A stretch of DNA of 64,000 nt from Acholoe squamosa (GCA_949317995.1 OX439038.1:67780659-67844658), one strand, 5' to 3'. Shown: positions 21,801 through 32,625, numbered from the stretch's first letter. The notes: a model not told the origin generated them from the sequence alone. Translations and numbers: made by a program.

Positions 21801-24695
21801 AGTAAGTAGTGCTAGTCATCAATACAGCCTCCAATCTACTAACCAAAGTAAAGTAGTGCTAGTCATCAATACAGCCTCCAATATACTAACCACAGTAAAG
21901 TAGTGCTAGTCATCAATACAGCCTCCAATCTACTAGGAACAGTAGGAAGTGTTAGTCAATACAGCCTCCAATCTACTAGGAACAGTAGCAAGTGTTAGTC
22001 AATACAGCCTCAAATCTACTAAGAACAGTAGGAAGTGTTAGTCAATACAGTCTCCAATCTACTAGGAACAGTAGGAAGTGTTAGTCAATACAGCCTCCAA
22101 TCTACTAGGAACAGTAGGAAGTGTTAGTCAATACAGTCTCCAATCTACTAGGAACAGTAGGAAGTGTTAGTCAATACAGTCTCCAATCTACTAGGAACAG
22201 TAGGAAGTGTTAGTCAATACAGTCTCCAATCTACTAGGAACAGTAGGAAGTGTTAGTCAATACAGTCTCCAATCTACTAGGAACAGTAGGAAGTGTTAGT
22301 CAATACAGTCTCCAATCTACTAACAACAGTAAAGTAGTGCTAGTCATCAATACAGCCTCCAATCTACTAGCAACAGTAAAGTAGTGCTAGTCATCAATAC
22401 AGCCTCCAATCTACTAACAACAGTAAAGTAGTGCTAGTCATCAATACAGCCTCCAATCTATTAACAACAGTAAAGTAGTGCTAGTCATCAATACAGCCTC
22501 CAATCTACTAACCACAGTAAAGTAGTGCTAGTCGTCAATACAGCCTCCAATCTACTAACCACAGTAAAGTAGTGCTAGTCGTCAATACAGCCTCCAATCT
22601 ACTAACAACAGTAAAGTAGTGCTAGTCGTCAATACAGCCTCCAATCTACTAACCACAGTAAAGTAGTGCTAGTCGTCAATACAGCCTCCAATCTACTAAC
22701 CACAGTAAAGTAGTGCTAGTCGTCAATACAGTCTCCAATCTACTAACCACAGTAAAGTAGTGCTAGTCATCAATACAGCCTCCAATCTACTAACCACAGT
22801 AAAGTATTGCTAGTCATCAATACAGCCTCCGATCTACTAACCACAGTAAAGTAGTGCTAGTCATCAATACAGCCTCCAATCTACCAACTACAGTAAAGTA
22901 GTGCCAGTCATCAATACAGCCTCCAATCTACTAACAACAGTAACGTAGTGCTAGTCATCAATACAGCCTCCAATCTACTAGGAACAGTAGGAAGTGTTAG
23001 TCAATACAGCCTCCAATCTACTAGGAACAGTAGGAAGTGTTAGTCAATACAGCCTCAAATCTACTAAGAACAGTAGGAAGTGTTAGTCAATACAGTCTCC
23101 AATCTACTAGGAACAGTAGGAAGTGTTAGTCAATACAGCCTCAAATCTACTAAGAACAGTAGGAAGTGTTAGTCAATACAGTCTCCAATCTACTAGGAAC
23201 AGTAGGAAGTGTTAGTCAATACAGCCTCCAATCTACTAGGAACAGTAGGAAGTGTTAGTCAATACAGTCTCCAATCTACTAGGAACAGTAGGAAGTGTTA
23301 GTCAATACAGTCTCTAATCTACTAGGAACAGTAGGAAGTGTTAGTCAATACAGTCTCCAATCTACTAGGAACAGTAGGAAGTGTTAGTCAATACAGTCTC
23401 CAATCTACTAGGAACAGTAGGAAGTGTTAGTCAATACAGTCTCCAATCTACTAACAACAGTAAAGTAGTGCTAGTCATCAATACAGCCTCCAATCTACTA
23501 GCAACAGTAAAGTAGTGCTAGTCATCAATACAGCCTCCAATCTACTAACAACAGTAAAGTAGTGCTAGTCATCAATACAGCCTCCAATCTATTAACAACA
23601 GTAAAGTAGTGCTAGTCATCAATACAGCCTCCAATCTACTAACAACAGTAAAGTAGTGCTAGTCGTCAATACAGCCTCCAATCTACTAACCACAGTAAAG
23701 TAGTGCTAGTCGTCAATACAGCCTCCAATCTACTAACAACAGTAAAGTAGTGCTAGTCGTCAATACAGCCTCCAATCTACTAACCACAGTAAAGTAGTGC
23801 TAGTCGTCAATACAGCCTCCAATCTACTAACCACAGTAAAGTAGTGCTAGTCGTCAATACAGTCTCCAATCTACTACCCACAGTAAGTAGTGCTAGTCAT
23901 CAATACAGCCTCCAATCTACTAACCACAGTAAAGTAGTGCTAGTCGTCAATACAGCCTCCAATCTACTAACCACAGTAAAGTAGTGCTAGTCGTCAATAC
24001 AGTCTCCAATCTACTAACCACAGTAAAGTAGTGCTAGTCGTCAATACAGTCTCCAATCTACGAACAACAGTAAGAAGTACATGTCATCAGCATTGACCTC
24101 AGCCTACTCAGTAGTATATATATCAAGTTGACATGAATATTATTTTACCTCCAGCAACAAAGCATATGAAACTTTTATATGTGCAGCGTTGAGATCTGTA
24201 TGTCATTACCGGTATATTGTATGCGATGCCTCGGTATGCCACGGTAAAGATATATGGTGAAGCATTTTCTATCCAGCCAACCTCCAGGATTTTACCTCTA
24301 AAAAGCTTATTGGCGTTCCTTTTGTTCCAAGGTGTGACCACGATTTAACCACAGTAACAGGGGCGTGGGAAGCAGTTTCAGAGTGGGTGGGACCAGGGGG
24401 GTTTTCTGCAATTTTTTACCTCCCTTTGCTTGACCTTTTAGTTTTGACCTTTTGAGGAGTTGGCCAAAAGTGGGGGAGACATGGTCCCCCTGCTTTCCAC
24501 GCCCATGCAGTAATCATCTCCTGTTCAAAAGCGGATCTCTCTTCTTTATTTCAGGCTGTGATAGGGCACATTGTGTTTGGAGAGGCCTTGTCGTTGATGT
24601 GGCTGGCTGGGGCGTCGTTAATCATCATTGGGCTAGCATTCATACACTCATCTACAGAGGACGAAACACTACAAGAAGATAAAAAACGAAGATAG
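18803..24695 (+). CDS. TMEM42: TMEM42-like multipass membrane protein, three exons
   Basis: This encodes a small EamA/DMT-type membrane protein of unknown substrate. Exon 1 is 18803-18997 (donor GCT|GTACGT), exon 2 is 21470-21616 (acceptor CTTGTAG, donor ACA|GTAAGT) and exon 3 is 24555-24695 (acceptor TTTCAG, stop TAG). All junctions are phase 0 and give 160 aa, essentially the length of vertebrate TMEM42. Exon 1 has the CAGVCAAMASVCAKLAM helix and LGLC. Exon 2 has LFNALMWTLFTKSL and the ATV.NTTSNLL segment. Exon 3 has GHIVFGEALSLMWLAGASLI followed by a charged tail. These match the family pattern CAG..GA.AA.SAKLAF, N.LMWT.F, SN.L and YGE. Intron 2 holds a ~2.5-kb minisatellite derived from the exon 2 end. 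If the normal donor is skipped, translation runs in frame into the repeats and stops at about 21763. Confidence 0.85.
19058..19323. mobile_element. TIR repeat unit 1 (AGCGCCTCCC / GGGAGGCG), TMEM42 intron 1
   Basis: Starts TTTTTTAGCGCCTCCCACG and ends GGGAGGCGTTTTTTTACGCG..CATTTCTTGTT, an inverted-end unit. It shares ATGATTGCATTTGCCCCATG with unit 2 and contains an extra GTACCGCGAAGCGGTAC hairpin. It lies in intron 1. Confidence 0.55.
19324..19503. mobile_element. TIR repeat unit 2, tandem partner of unit 1
   Basis: Repeats the order TTAGCGCCTCCCCACG, GATGATTGCATTTCCCCCCA, GATGAGGTGTCACAATACA, GGGAGGCGTTTTTTACGCGG and CATTTCTTG seen just upstream. It is a head-to-tail duplicate of the preceding element without the hairpin insert. 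Confidence 0.55.
19963..20132. mobile_element. MITE with AAGGCGACCGCAGACGGGCC ends
   Basis: The left end AAGGCGACCGCAGACGGGCC is matched by the inverted right end (reverse complement AAGGGGACCGCAGACAGGG). Flanks are TAA and TCA. A 3-bp T-N-A duplication would suit a PIF/Harbinger relative, but one base differs. It is non-coding and within intron 1 of the TMEM42-like gene. Confidence 0.7.
20133..21469. other. TMEM42-like intron 1, remainder
   Basis: No exon recognised. A segment at about 20606-20700 (GTGGGGGGCTTGTTTAATAAA..GAAAAAGAGCCCC..AATAAACCTTCACAC) recurs in diverged form at 42415-42510. Confidence 0.4.
21583..24115 (+). repeat. Minisatellite seeded by exon 2 / splice donor of TMEM42-like gene
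   Basis: About 2.5 kb of head-to-tail units of 43, 46 and 47 bp (roughly 55 copies, estimated from length). Consensus fragments are CTCCAATCTACTAACCACAG, then TAAAGTAGTGCTAGTCATCA, then ATACAGC. The last ~34 bases of exon 2 plus the authentic donor GTAAGT align to the unit with few mismatches, so the exon/intron junction itself is unit number one. Two subfamilies alternate in blocks: the 46/47-bp type (GTAAGTAGTGC or GTAAAGTAGTGC) and the 43-bp type (GTAGGAAGTGTTAGTCAATA). Confidence 0.92.
24120..24554. other. TMEM42-like intron 2, unique part before exon 3
   Basis: Non-repetitive sequence ending in the pyrimidine tract and acceptor TTCTTTATTTCAG at 24554. No other feature recognised. Confidence 0.5.
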
Positions 24696-24914
24696 TCATA
24701 ACTAGACTTGTAATTGTTATAGGTGTATTAATTGAATTATCTCTTTGTCTTTACCTTTTTTGCACGAGCAGCATTCTTTAATTAAATTTAGCTCAATCCC
24801 CACAGTCTCATGAGAGATTATTGGACTTTCTCCAAGATCTTGTCAACCACCACATTGGTGATTTGTGCAATTAGCGATATAAAAGAAAATTGTGAAAAAC
24901 AACAAATAATCAAC

Positions 24915-25227
24915 TGTGTTTTCATCTTCACCAGAACAGTTCCTGAGATTTTCCCAGATCCACTGAGAGTTAGTTTTATCATTTATATGGGGGTGGGGGT
25001 CTTAGTGAAAATTGTAAACAGAAGGTATCAGACATCCTCAAATACCACCAGAATGCATACATTTGGCCTCTAGATTTGCAAAATTTCTTAGGCCCCTGGG
25101 GGCGTCCCTCCAGACCCCCCTCTACTTACATTTTCCTACCTCCTTTAGGAACAAAATAGGTTGGGTTTTACGCACACGTGACATCTTCAGAGGAAATCAT
25201 TTTTTTTTTCATTTCACACCCCTGATA
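24915..25227. mobile_element. CAGGGGTGTGAAA-family element, 5'-truncated copy
   Basis: The right end TTTCACACCCCTG matches the complete copy at 5204-5528. The interior shares TTCACCAG, CCACTGAGA and CATTTATATGGGGG with it. No left inverted end was found. Confidence 0.55.
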
Positions 25228-26399
25228 ATATATTGATTATAGGAACCTTTCTAGCACTGTAAACTCTGTGTATATGCTGCGAATAGTACATGAGTCATAT
25301 TCTAGTTGTGGCTTCTGGAACTTTACTGAACTCAGGGTGTGGCTTATACGTGGATATTTTTTATTGTAAAGCTACTTATGTTGCGATTTTCAAATTCCAG
25401 GTGGGGCTTATTGTTCCTGTGCTCAGGGCGCAGGTTTGGAATATAATATTACATAGACCTACACTCAGCTTTATGAGTATTGTGAAATTTTGTTGATTCA
25501 AAAATGATTGAACCTCAATATGTCCAGAAATAATTGAGTACTTCGTATATTACTACTGTTAGAAAAGGGAAACCATATCTCCACTGAATACAACTGTCTC
25601 AGGTCAATATAGTAAACATGTGAAACTGCCGTATTGTATTTGTTGTGAGACTTCAAAGAGAAGATTATGGTAAACCCTTAATCCAAGAGGCACTGGTATT
25701 TGGCAGAGCCGGCACAGTTTTAGTATGATATATCCAGATAAGTAGGAGGTGAAGGGCCACCTGCTGTGAGTTCACTGAATGGGGCTTTCATGGAAATACA
25801 CCCAAGTCCTAATATATACATGTAGTTCTTTTAACCAAGCATGTAGCAAAATAGGGCAAATACTTGCGACTCTTTTTTATTTCATAAGAATTTAGGATCA
25901 GGTGAACCAATTTCTGAAGATAAAAAAAGAGTCTTTTGTCACTCCTCCTTGTAAAGTGAGAAATGATAGTTATACATAATGGCAGCCACCATATCTGACT
26001 TACCGATCATTGTTATATATGTACTGGTATGTATCAGAATCACACGATTTCGTCAACTTTCCTAACCTATAATAGTGTAGTGTCTCAGCTCTCTCTGAGG
26101 TGGTTACAGAAGTTAAGATAAATCATTCCATAGAAAAGAAGCATTTTAATCCTGTCTTCAATTTCGCTCCAACTTTTTTTTCTTTTTCGTATAAATATGC
26201 TTTAGGCTACTGAGCTAGCCTTATCAATTGTAAGGTAAATTGACGAATGTAAAACTGGCAAAATAGAATTTAAACACAAAATAACCTTAGAAATGATAGC
26301 GTCGTGTTTCCTAGCAGTAGACTAATGTAGTAGGTCCTACCTTGCAGCAGCACCTCATAGGATGAGCCTAAAGTCACGGTGTATCTTACAATGTGAGAT
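25228..26399. other. Intergenic, no gene recognised
   Basis: AT-rich sequence without an open frame that carries a motif or convincing splice sites. Confidence 0.35.
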
Positions 26400-26594
26400 T
26401 CTTAACACATGTATCCATACATTCAGACTCCTCAGTTTTCCCAAGATCAACCAGGGTCAGCCTCGCAATCTATCCATATCCAATAAGATATACCTGTACA
26501 TAATTGATGTGGGTGGGGGGGGGGCGGTCTTGGTGAAATCCAAGGGTATCAGCCATCCCCAAAAAGCACCAGGATGCATTATTTGGGTTCTAGG
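26400..26594. mobile_element. CAGGGGTGTGAAA-family fragment, interrupted by the gypsy element
   Basis: Shares GGTGGGGG..GGTCTT.GTGAAA, GGTATCAG.CATCC.CAAA and CACCAG.ATGCAT with the copy at 24915-25227. The similarity stops at CTAGG, where the gypsy 5' LTR begins, so this element was the insertion target. Confidence 0.55.
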
Positions 26595-26762
26595 TGTAGA
26601 ATGTCGTAAAAGTTATGTCGTCATTTGTCCGTACGACGATCGAGATTCGTTTTCATCTTGGCGCGAACCAGCGCGAGAACCGCAACTCATGATGTACTTC
26701 TAAAGCGTATTATTCAGTAAATACAAGTCTTATATACAACACTGGTAGTCTATAATCCTTCA
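26595..26762 (+). repeat. 5' LTR of the gypsy element
   Basis: 168 bp, with six differences from the 3' LTR (about 96.4% identity), indicating an older insertion than the minus-strand LTR element if both mutate at the same rate. Confidence 0.92.
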
Positions 26763-26780
26763 TGGTGACAGCAAGTGGGC
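26763..26780 (+). promoter_or_regulatory. Primer binding site candidate of the gypsy element
   Basis: TGGTGACAGCAAGTGG begins at the first base after the LTR. The first seven bases match the complement of tRNA-Trp (TGGTGAC), but the following bases do not, so the primer tRNA is uncertain. Confidence 0.5.
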
Positions 26781-27069
26781 AACTAGACAAGTGGACATTA
26801 ATGACAAGTGCAGCTAAGTGAAACTCAACTCAAACTGATGTTTTGAAACTGTCACTGTCAGTCACTCAACTAGGTCAAGTTGTGAACTCAGCAATACCAG
26901 TGTCTGTGTGTGTTTACTACTGACAGCTACTCAGAATTGTTGTCATATGAACTATTGTGTAGGACTTATTGACTCTACATAGGCCTATGCTTTACTCAGA
27001 AGTGCAACAGTGTCCATAAGTGAAAGTGCCACTCAAAATTTTGGCTAAAACTCAGAATAGTAGTTCAAC

Positions 27070-30000
27070 ATGGGTGATCAAAAGGCTTCTGGGGAAATTC
27101 CCTTTTATCCAACCTTTGATGAAAAATCAGCAGATCTGTCTCAGGAATGGGAAGACTGGCTAGAGGGGTTGGAAGCTATGTTTGCACTGCAATCTTTTAC
27201 AAAAGACCATGAAAATGAGGAGAAATATGACAAACTGTTTTATTATCTCAGAACTACTAGGAAAATTCTCAAGAAATTGGACAATAATGGGGTTGCAACT
27301 AGAAGCTATAAGTTAGCTAAGGAGGCACTCACCAAGCATTTTTCCCCTGGAAAAACCTCATTTGCCCTCCTGCATAAACTCTATCACACTAGACAGGAAA
27401 AGGGGGAGACTATGGATAGTTTCTACCATCGTGTCCGTGATGTCATGGACTCGCTAGACCTGACAAAGAAGAAGGTGGAAGAAATTGAGGAACTTCTAAT
27501 TATTGCACAACTTGTAAACTGCACTCACAATGATGGCATCCGGCGTAAAACTTTGCGCACTCGTAGGGCAATAAATCTGACGGAATTCCTCGATCGGGCT
27601 CGAAGTGATGAGTCCGCACTCAAAGAGTCGTCTGAAATTAGTGGTACAGCTAACGACGCGGCGGCTGCTCTCGCAGTGAACAAGCATCACCATCAGTCTT
27701 CGGGATCGTCCCAGAAGAAGAAGACATCCGCACCAGCTCAGTCAGGCAAATGTCCATTCTGCGGTGGTGGTCCGCATGACTGTCATTGTTGTCCTGCAAA
27801 GAACTCAGTCTGCCATAATTGTAAAATTAAAGGACACTTCATCAAGGTTTGCAAGAAACCGAAGTCCGTTAATGAGGTCGTCGAGAACGATAACTACTCG
27901 GAGATACTGCCGACGCAAGAGACATTCCTCGGTTCAGTCGACACTCCCCAGGGGGCAGTGTCTAAGAAGGTCACAGAGGTCGTCATCAATGGTATCCCCA
28001 CTCCTATGCGCATCGACACCGGAGCAGAGGCTACACTCATAGATAGCCAACTCTATGCCGAAAAGTTCAGCTCGGAGGAACTGCTGGCCTCCGACTGTGT
28101 GATCCGGGGTGCAAAACAAGGCCAGTTTTCAGCACTAGGCTTCTTTAATGGAGTCATTCAGCATGGATAGAAAAAGGTCAAAGAGCGGATCTATGTCATA
28201 GAAAACGCATCTAACCTTCTCAGCTGCAGATCATCGACAGCACTCGGACTGGTAGTATTCACATGCTCTGTCTCACAGTATAAGGAGCAGTACCCAACAT
28301 TGTTCAATGGCCTGGGTAAACTCGAGAAGACCTACAAGATTCAACTCAGGGATGACGCAGAGCCATATGAGGTTATGACTCCTCGACGCGTGTCCATCGC
28401 AATGCATGACAAGGTAGGCAAGGAGCTCGAACGCCTACAGAATCTTGGAGTCATCACTCCGGTCAGCCAACCGACAGACTGGTGTGCACCAGTCGTGGTA
28501 GTTCCGAAGTCGAACGGAGACGTTCGCTTGTGCGTGGACCTCACCAGACTCAATAAGGCTGTTAAGAGACCTAGGCATGTGTTGCCATCAGTTGACTATG
28601 TTCTTGGACAAATCGGTGATGCCAAAGTATTCTCCAAACTTGATGCCAATAGTGGTTATCATTAGGTTGAATTGGACGAGGAGTCGCGTCTCCTCACTAC
28701 ATTCATCACTACCCATGGTAGGTTTGCCTACAACCGACTGCCATTTGGTATCACCTCAGCACCAGAGTTTTACCAGAAACAAGTCTCCAACATCATTGCC
28801 GGACTCCCAGGAGTTGTATGTCTCATGGATGACATCATGATATCTGGTAAAGATGAAGCTGAGCAAGATCAGCGTCTACATGCAACACTCAGCAGACTCG
28901 CAGCTGCAGGAATCACACTCAACAAAGACAAATGTGTCTTCAAACAGTCATCTATCAGCTTCCTGGGTCAGATCATATCAGCTGAAGGCATCAAGGCCGA
29001 CCCAGAGAAGGTAGCAGCGATCAAGGAGATGAGTATTCCTTCCGACGTATTGGAACTCCGCCATTTTATCGGCATGGTGAATCATCTGGGGAAGTTCACA
29101 CCAGACCTCTCTACGGTAATTCAGCCACTACGTGAACTCCTAAGCACCAAGAGTGAATGGTTCTGGGGACCATCTCAACAGGAGGCATTTGACAACCTCA
29201 AGGACATACTAAGCAATACTCCTGTACTGGCACTGTACAAAGCCGACCTTGAGACCAAGGTATCCGCCGACTCGTCCTCGTATGGACTAGGGGCAGTGCT
29301 GATGCAGAAAAACAACTCCATTTGGCGTCCTGTTGCCTATGCTTCCAGATCTCTCTCCGAGACTGAATGCCGCTACGCTCAGATAGAAAAGGAAGCTCTA
29401 GCAAGCACTTGGGCATGCGAGAAGTTCCGTGATTACCTTATCGGTAAACACTTCACTCTAGAGACAGACCATAAGCTGCTAATACCTCTTCTTGGTTCTA
29501 AAGACTTGGACCTGCTCACTCCAAGAATCCAGAGGTTTAGAATGCGTCTTATGTGGTATGACTACAGTATCATCCATGTGCCGGGCAAGGAACTCTATAC
29601 AGCTGACACTGTATCCCGAGCCCCAGGCATAGGGCCATCAGAGGCCGACATCCAGTTCCAGGAAGACACTACGGTATATGTGAACTTCGTTCGCAGATCT
29701 CTTCCTGCATCCGACCAACGCTTAGAACAGATTTGTCAGCACCAATGGGAAGATGATATTTGTCGAGAAGTAGCTATGTACGTGCGGGATGGATGGCCAG
29801 ACCGATCACAGGTCAAGGGTATTGCGAAGAAGTATCTACCCTTTCAAGCAGATCTCAACATCGTGGACGATCTGTTACTCATGGGTACTCGCATCGTCAT
29901 CCCATCATCTCTTTGCCCAGACATCCTCAGTAAGTTACACAAAGGGCATCAAGGTATCACCAAGTGTCGTCAGCTGGCACGAGACAGTGTTTGGTGGCCC

Positions 30001-31012
30001 GGATGTAGCACAGATATAGAAGAGTTAATCTTGAGATGTCATCACTGCCGGATTAAGAATCCGAACTACATGGAACCACTGATTCCATCTACTCTACCAG
30101 ACCATCCATGGCAAAAGGTTGCCACAGACCTGTTCCAGCTAGGAGAGGTACACTACATCGTTGTCGTAGATTTCTACTCCAGGTTTGCTTTCTACAAGAA
30201 ACTAGAATCTACAACTTCGAATACCATTGTTGAGACCATGAAGTCGATCTTCGCAGATCAAGGCATCCCTCAAATAGTGTGTTCAGACAATGGGCCTCAA
30301 TATTCAAGCCAAGACTTTCAGAAATTCGCTAAAGAGTATGGATTCCTCCATATTACTAGCTCACCAGGGCATCCCTCCAGGAACGGGGAAGCCGAAAGGG
30401 CAGTCCGCACTCTAAAGGACATCATCAAAGCACCTGATCCTTATATTGCACTCCTTAATCTGAGAAACTCACCAATCAGAAATGGGTTTAGCCCAGCGCA
30501 ATTGCTCATGGGACGTCGCCTTAACACTAAAATCCCAATCCTTCCATCTAAATTGGGAATAAACCCTCCAGATATGGACACCATCCAACAACGTGAGGAG
30601 GAATATAAGCGCAACCTAAAGGAAAACTTTGATAACCATCACAGAGCACATGATCTCACTCCACTCAAACCAGGAGACGAGGTGTGGTTGCCGGATAGGA
30701 AAGAGAAGGCAACAGTAAAGGAATCTCATCATCACGTATATAGTTCAAACGCCTAAGAAGACTCTTGTGCGAAACAGAGTCCAGATGAAGGAACTGCCAG
30801 CTCCACAGTCAGCTCCACAGCCAGCTTCACAGCCAGTTCAACAGGCATCTCAGCCGGTGGAAACTCCACCAGTACCGCCAACACCTACTACACCAAAGGC
30901 AGTACCAGCTAGTCCAGCCAAATCAGTGACTCCTAGCCAATCACAGTCACCTAAGTTCACTCGTACCAGATTGGGTCGAGAGATCCGTAAACCAGTCAGG
31001 TTTAAAGACTAG
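27070..31012 (+). pseudogene. Gypsy Gag-Pol polyprotein, disrupted
   Basis: One reading frame spans gag and pol. It is interrupted by TAG at 28168-28170, between protease and reverse transcriptase. A second TAG at 28663-28665 falls inside the reverse transcriptase just after the first catalytic Asp region (FSKLDANSGYH). Near 30730 a frameshift moves the C-terminal Pro/Gln-rich tail (to 31012) out of frame. Gag has an irregular Cys cluster at about 228 and a canonical CCHC knuckle (CHNCKIKGHFIKVC, about 248-261). Protease has IDTGAEA (Asp about 316). Reverse transcriptase keeps LPFGITSAPEF and CLMDDI. RNase H shows DSSSYGLGAVL and ETDHKLL. Integrase has the HHCC finger (H..H..CHHC), then Asp in ATDLFQL, Asp in SDNGPQY and Glu in RNGEAERAV. 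No envelope ORF is present. Confidence 0.93.
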
Positions 31013-31298
31013 TTTATGGACATGAACGCTGAGGGTTCATGCGTGGAAGACGTGCAAGAAACCTCTCAAGTTTAGTTTTGTTGGTTATCGTTAAAACCCA
31101 AGTATCTGTATTATCGTAAAGTTCAAAGACTAAAGGTTCTAGTCTATGTTTTATACTCAAGCATTATATCAAACTCAAAGACTTGTATGAGACATATATC
31201 ATATCATCATATCAAAACTCAAAGACTCATATGAGATACATCAAACTCCCTCATTTTATTAGACTCAATACTCACAGTATATATCATACTCAAAGACT

Positions 31299-31311
31299 AA
31301 AGAAAGGGAGA
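31299..31311 (+). promoter_or_regulatory. Polypurine tract of the gypsy element
   Basis: AAAGAAAGGGAGA directly abuts the 3' LTR start TGTAGAATG. Confidence 0.8.
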
Positions 31312-31479
31312 TGTAGAATGTCGTAAAAGTTATGTCGTCATTCGTCCGTATGACGATCGAGATTTGTTTTCATCTTGGGGCGAACCAGCGCGAAAACCGC
31401 AACTCATGATGTACTTCTAAAGCATATTATTCAGTAAATACAAGTCTTATATACAACACTGGTAGTCTATAATCCTTCA
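31312..31479 (+). repeat. 3' LTR of the gypsy element
   Basis: 168 bp, the same length and ends as the 5' LTR, followed by the CTAGG target duplication. Confidence 0.92.
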
Positions 31480-31484
31480 CTAGG

Positions 31485-32340
31485 TATCGGAAGTTTTGTT
31501 GTTGTTTTTTTAATCATCTTGAAATGACACCCTGACTTTAGTACTGTGGTATTAGCGATTTAGCAGGACAGTAGAGGAGAGAATACGAAGGATTATTTGG
31601 AAGATTTACCAAAGTACTGTGTTCTCCCGCGTATAAGGTGCACCAAGAGTTTTAGGGTTTGGTAAAAAAATGTCTCAAATTTTGTTCTACTAAAGGAATT
31701 TTCAAAATTCAAAAGGTTATGCGTAGCTAGGAATCCCTGGCCCCCATATGTCCTACTATGGCTTAAGGAGGGTACTAGGATCTACAAAAATGGAACCTAC
31801 AAATATACTTCAAGGATAGCCGGATTCATCCCATTTACCCCATAAGAATGTTTAACACATCAAGAGAAATGTCTTGGTGTTCTCCTTGTGGATCGAGGGA
31901 GAACCATTATCCCTGTAGGAAATTACAGAACACCTATCAGAAATATGCATCTAGAGAAAATAACTGTTACTGTTATTAAAGGCTTGTTATTCTTTGTATA
32001 TACCATTAAACTCAGTCTATGCCCTTACAGCGTACTGCTAAATGGAACATGGTGTCTGTAAAGGTGTGTGTGTTTGGGGGGGGGTGATTAGTGGCAGTAA
32101 ACACTAGGCATACAGCACAGTGGGAACCTCATTGACCAGTCCCACACCTTAAACACTGCCCAGTTACACCACCAATACTCACCTCACTTAAAGGTAGTCA
32201 ATACCACTAATACTAAATGACTTGTAATGGGTATTGTGTCCTTTATACCACGATTTCTGGCTTACACAGTGCTTTTTGGTGGATATTCCCATACACATAT
32301 CTGTCGATATTGCACACCCTACAGCCTGTAACATCAATAT
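31485..32340. other. Intergenic
   Basis: No gene recognised. At about 31612-31650 the phrase CCCGCGTATAAGGTGCACC is a fragment of the CGTATAAGGCGC MITE family. Confidence 0.4.
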
Positions 32341-32342
32341 TG

Positions 32343-32422
32343 TAAGGCGTGCTGTTATCCATCTAAGGCGTGCTGTTATCCATCTAAGGCGTGCTGTTAT
32401 CCAGGATAACAGCACGCCTTAG
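32343..32422. repeat. Three tandem 19-bp repeats plus inverted copy
   Basis: TAAGGCGTGCTGTTATCCATC is present about three times head to tail. It is followed at once by GGATAACAGCACGCCTTA, the exact inverse of the last copy with a one-base gap. The result is a perfect 18-bp-stem hairpin with tandem left arms. Confidence 0.9.
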
Positions 32423-32461
32423 AATGTCATATGTTACATATTAAAACCCACGAAATTTTCC

Positions 32462-32625
32462 AGGCCAGGGTAGGGATCGAACCTGCAGTCTCACATCCCA
32501 AATCCAACTCCCTATGCACTGCGCCACAGGGACTGACGAGAGAAGGTTGGTTCGAACCAAGTCTCGATATGATACAAAGCCGTGTGCGCTGTCGCTGTCC
32601 GCTGCCGGGCGACGAGGTGTATTTT
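32462..32625 (-). mobile_element. tRNA-derived SINE head, minus strand
   Basis: On the minus strand, TGGCGCAGTGCATAG (32526-32512) resembles a Pol III A box and GGTTCGATCCC (32483-32473) is a perfect B box. The spacing is tRNA-like, but the sequence lacks the paired acceptor arms of a functional tRNA. The segment 32580-32625 (CGTGTGCGCTGTCGCTGTCC onward) recurs at 32750. Confidence 0.6.

Larger units (their letters stand above)
26590..31484 (+). mobile_element. Ty3/gypsy LTR retrotransposon
   Basis: Identical-length 168-bp LTRs (26595-26762, 31312-31479) start TGTAGAATG and end CCTTCA. A 5-bp duplication CTAGG flanks them (26590-26594, 31480-31484). A TGGTGACAGCAAGTGG primer-site candidate follows the 5' LTR directly, and the purine tract AAAGAAAGGGAGA precedes the 3' LTR. 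The interior is gag-pol in the order protease, reverse transcriptase, RNase H, integrase, which is the Ty3/gypsy order. This copy is inactivated by stops and a frameshift. Confidence 0.95.

Noticed and set aside
21620..24070. CRISPR-like array of regularly spaced repeats
   Set aside because: The units are contiguous tandem copies with no unique spacers, the unit matches the adjacent exon end, and the surrounding genes are eukaryotic.
31080..31300. Envelope-like ORF after pol in the gypsy element
   Set aside because: The stretch between the Pol tail and the 3' LTR is only about 300 bases of AT-rich repeats of CAAAGACT phrases, with no open frame.
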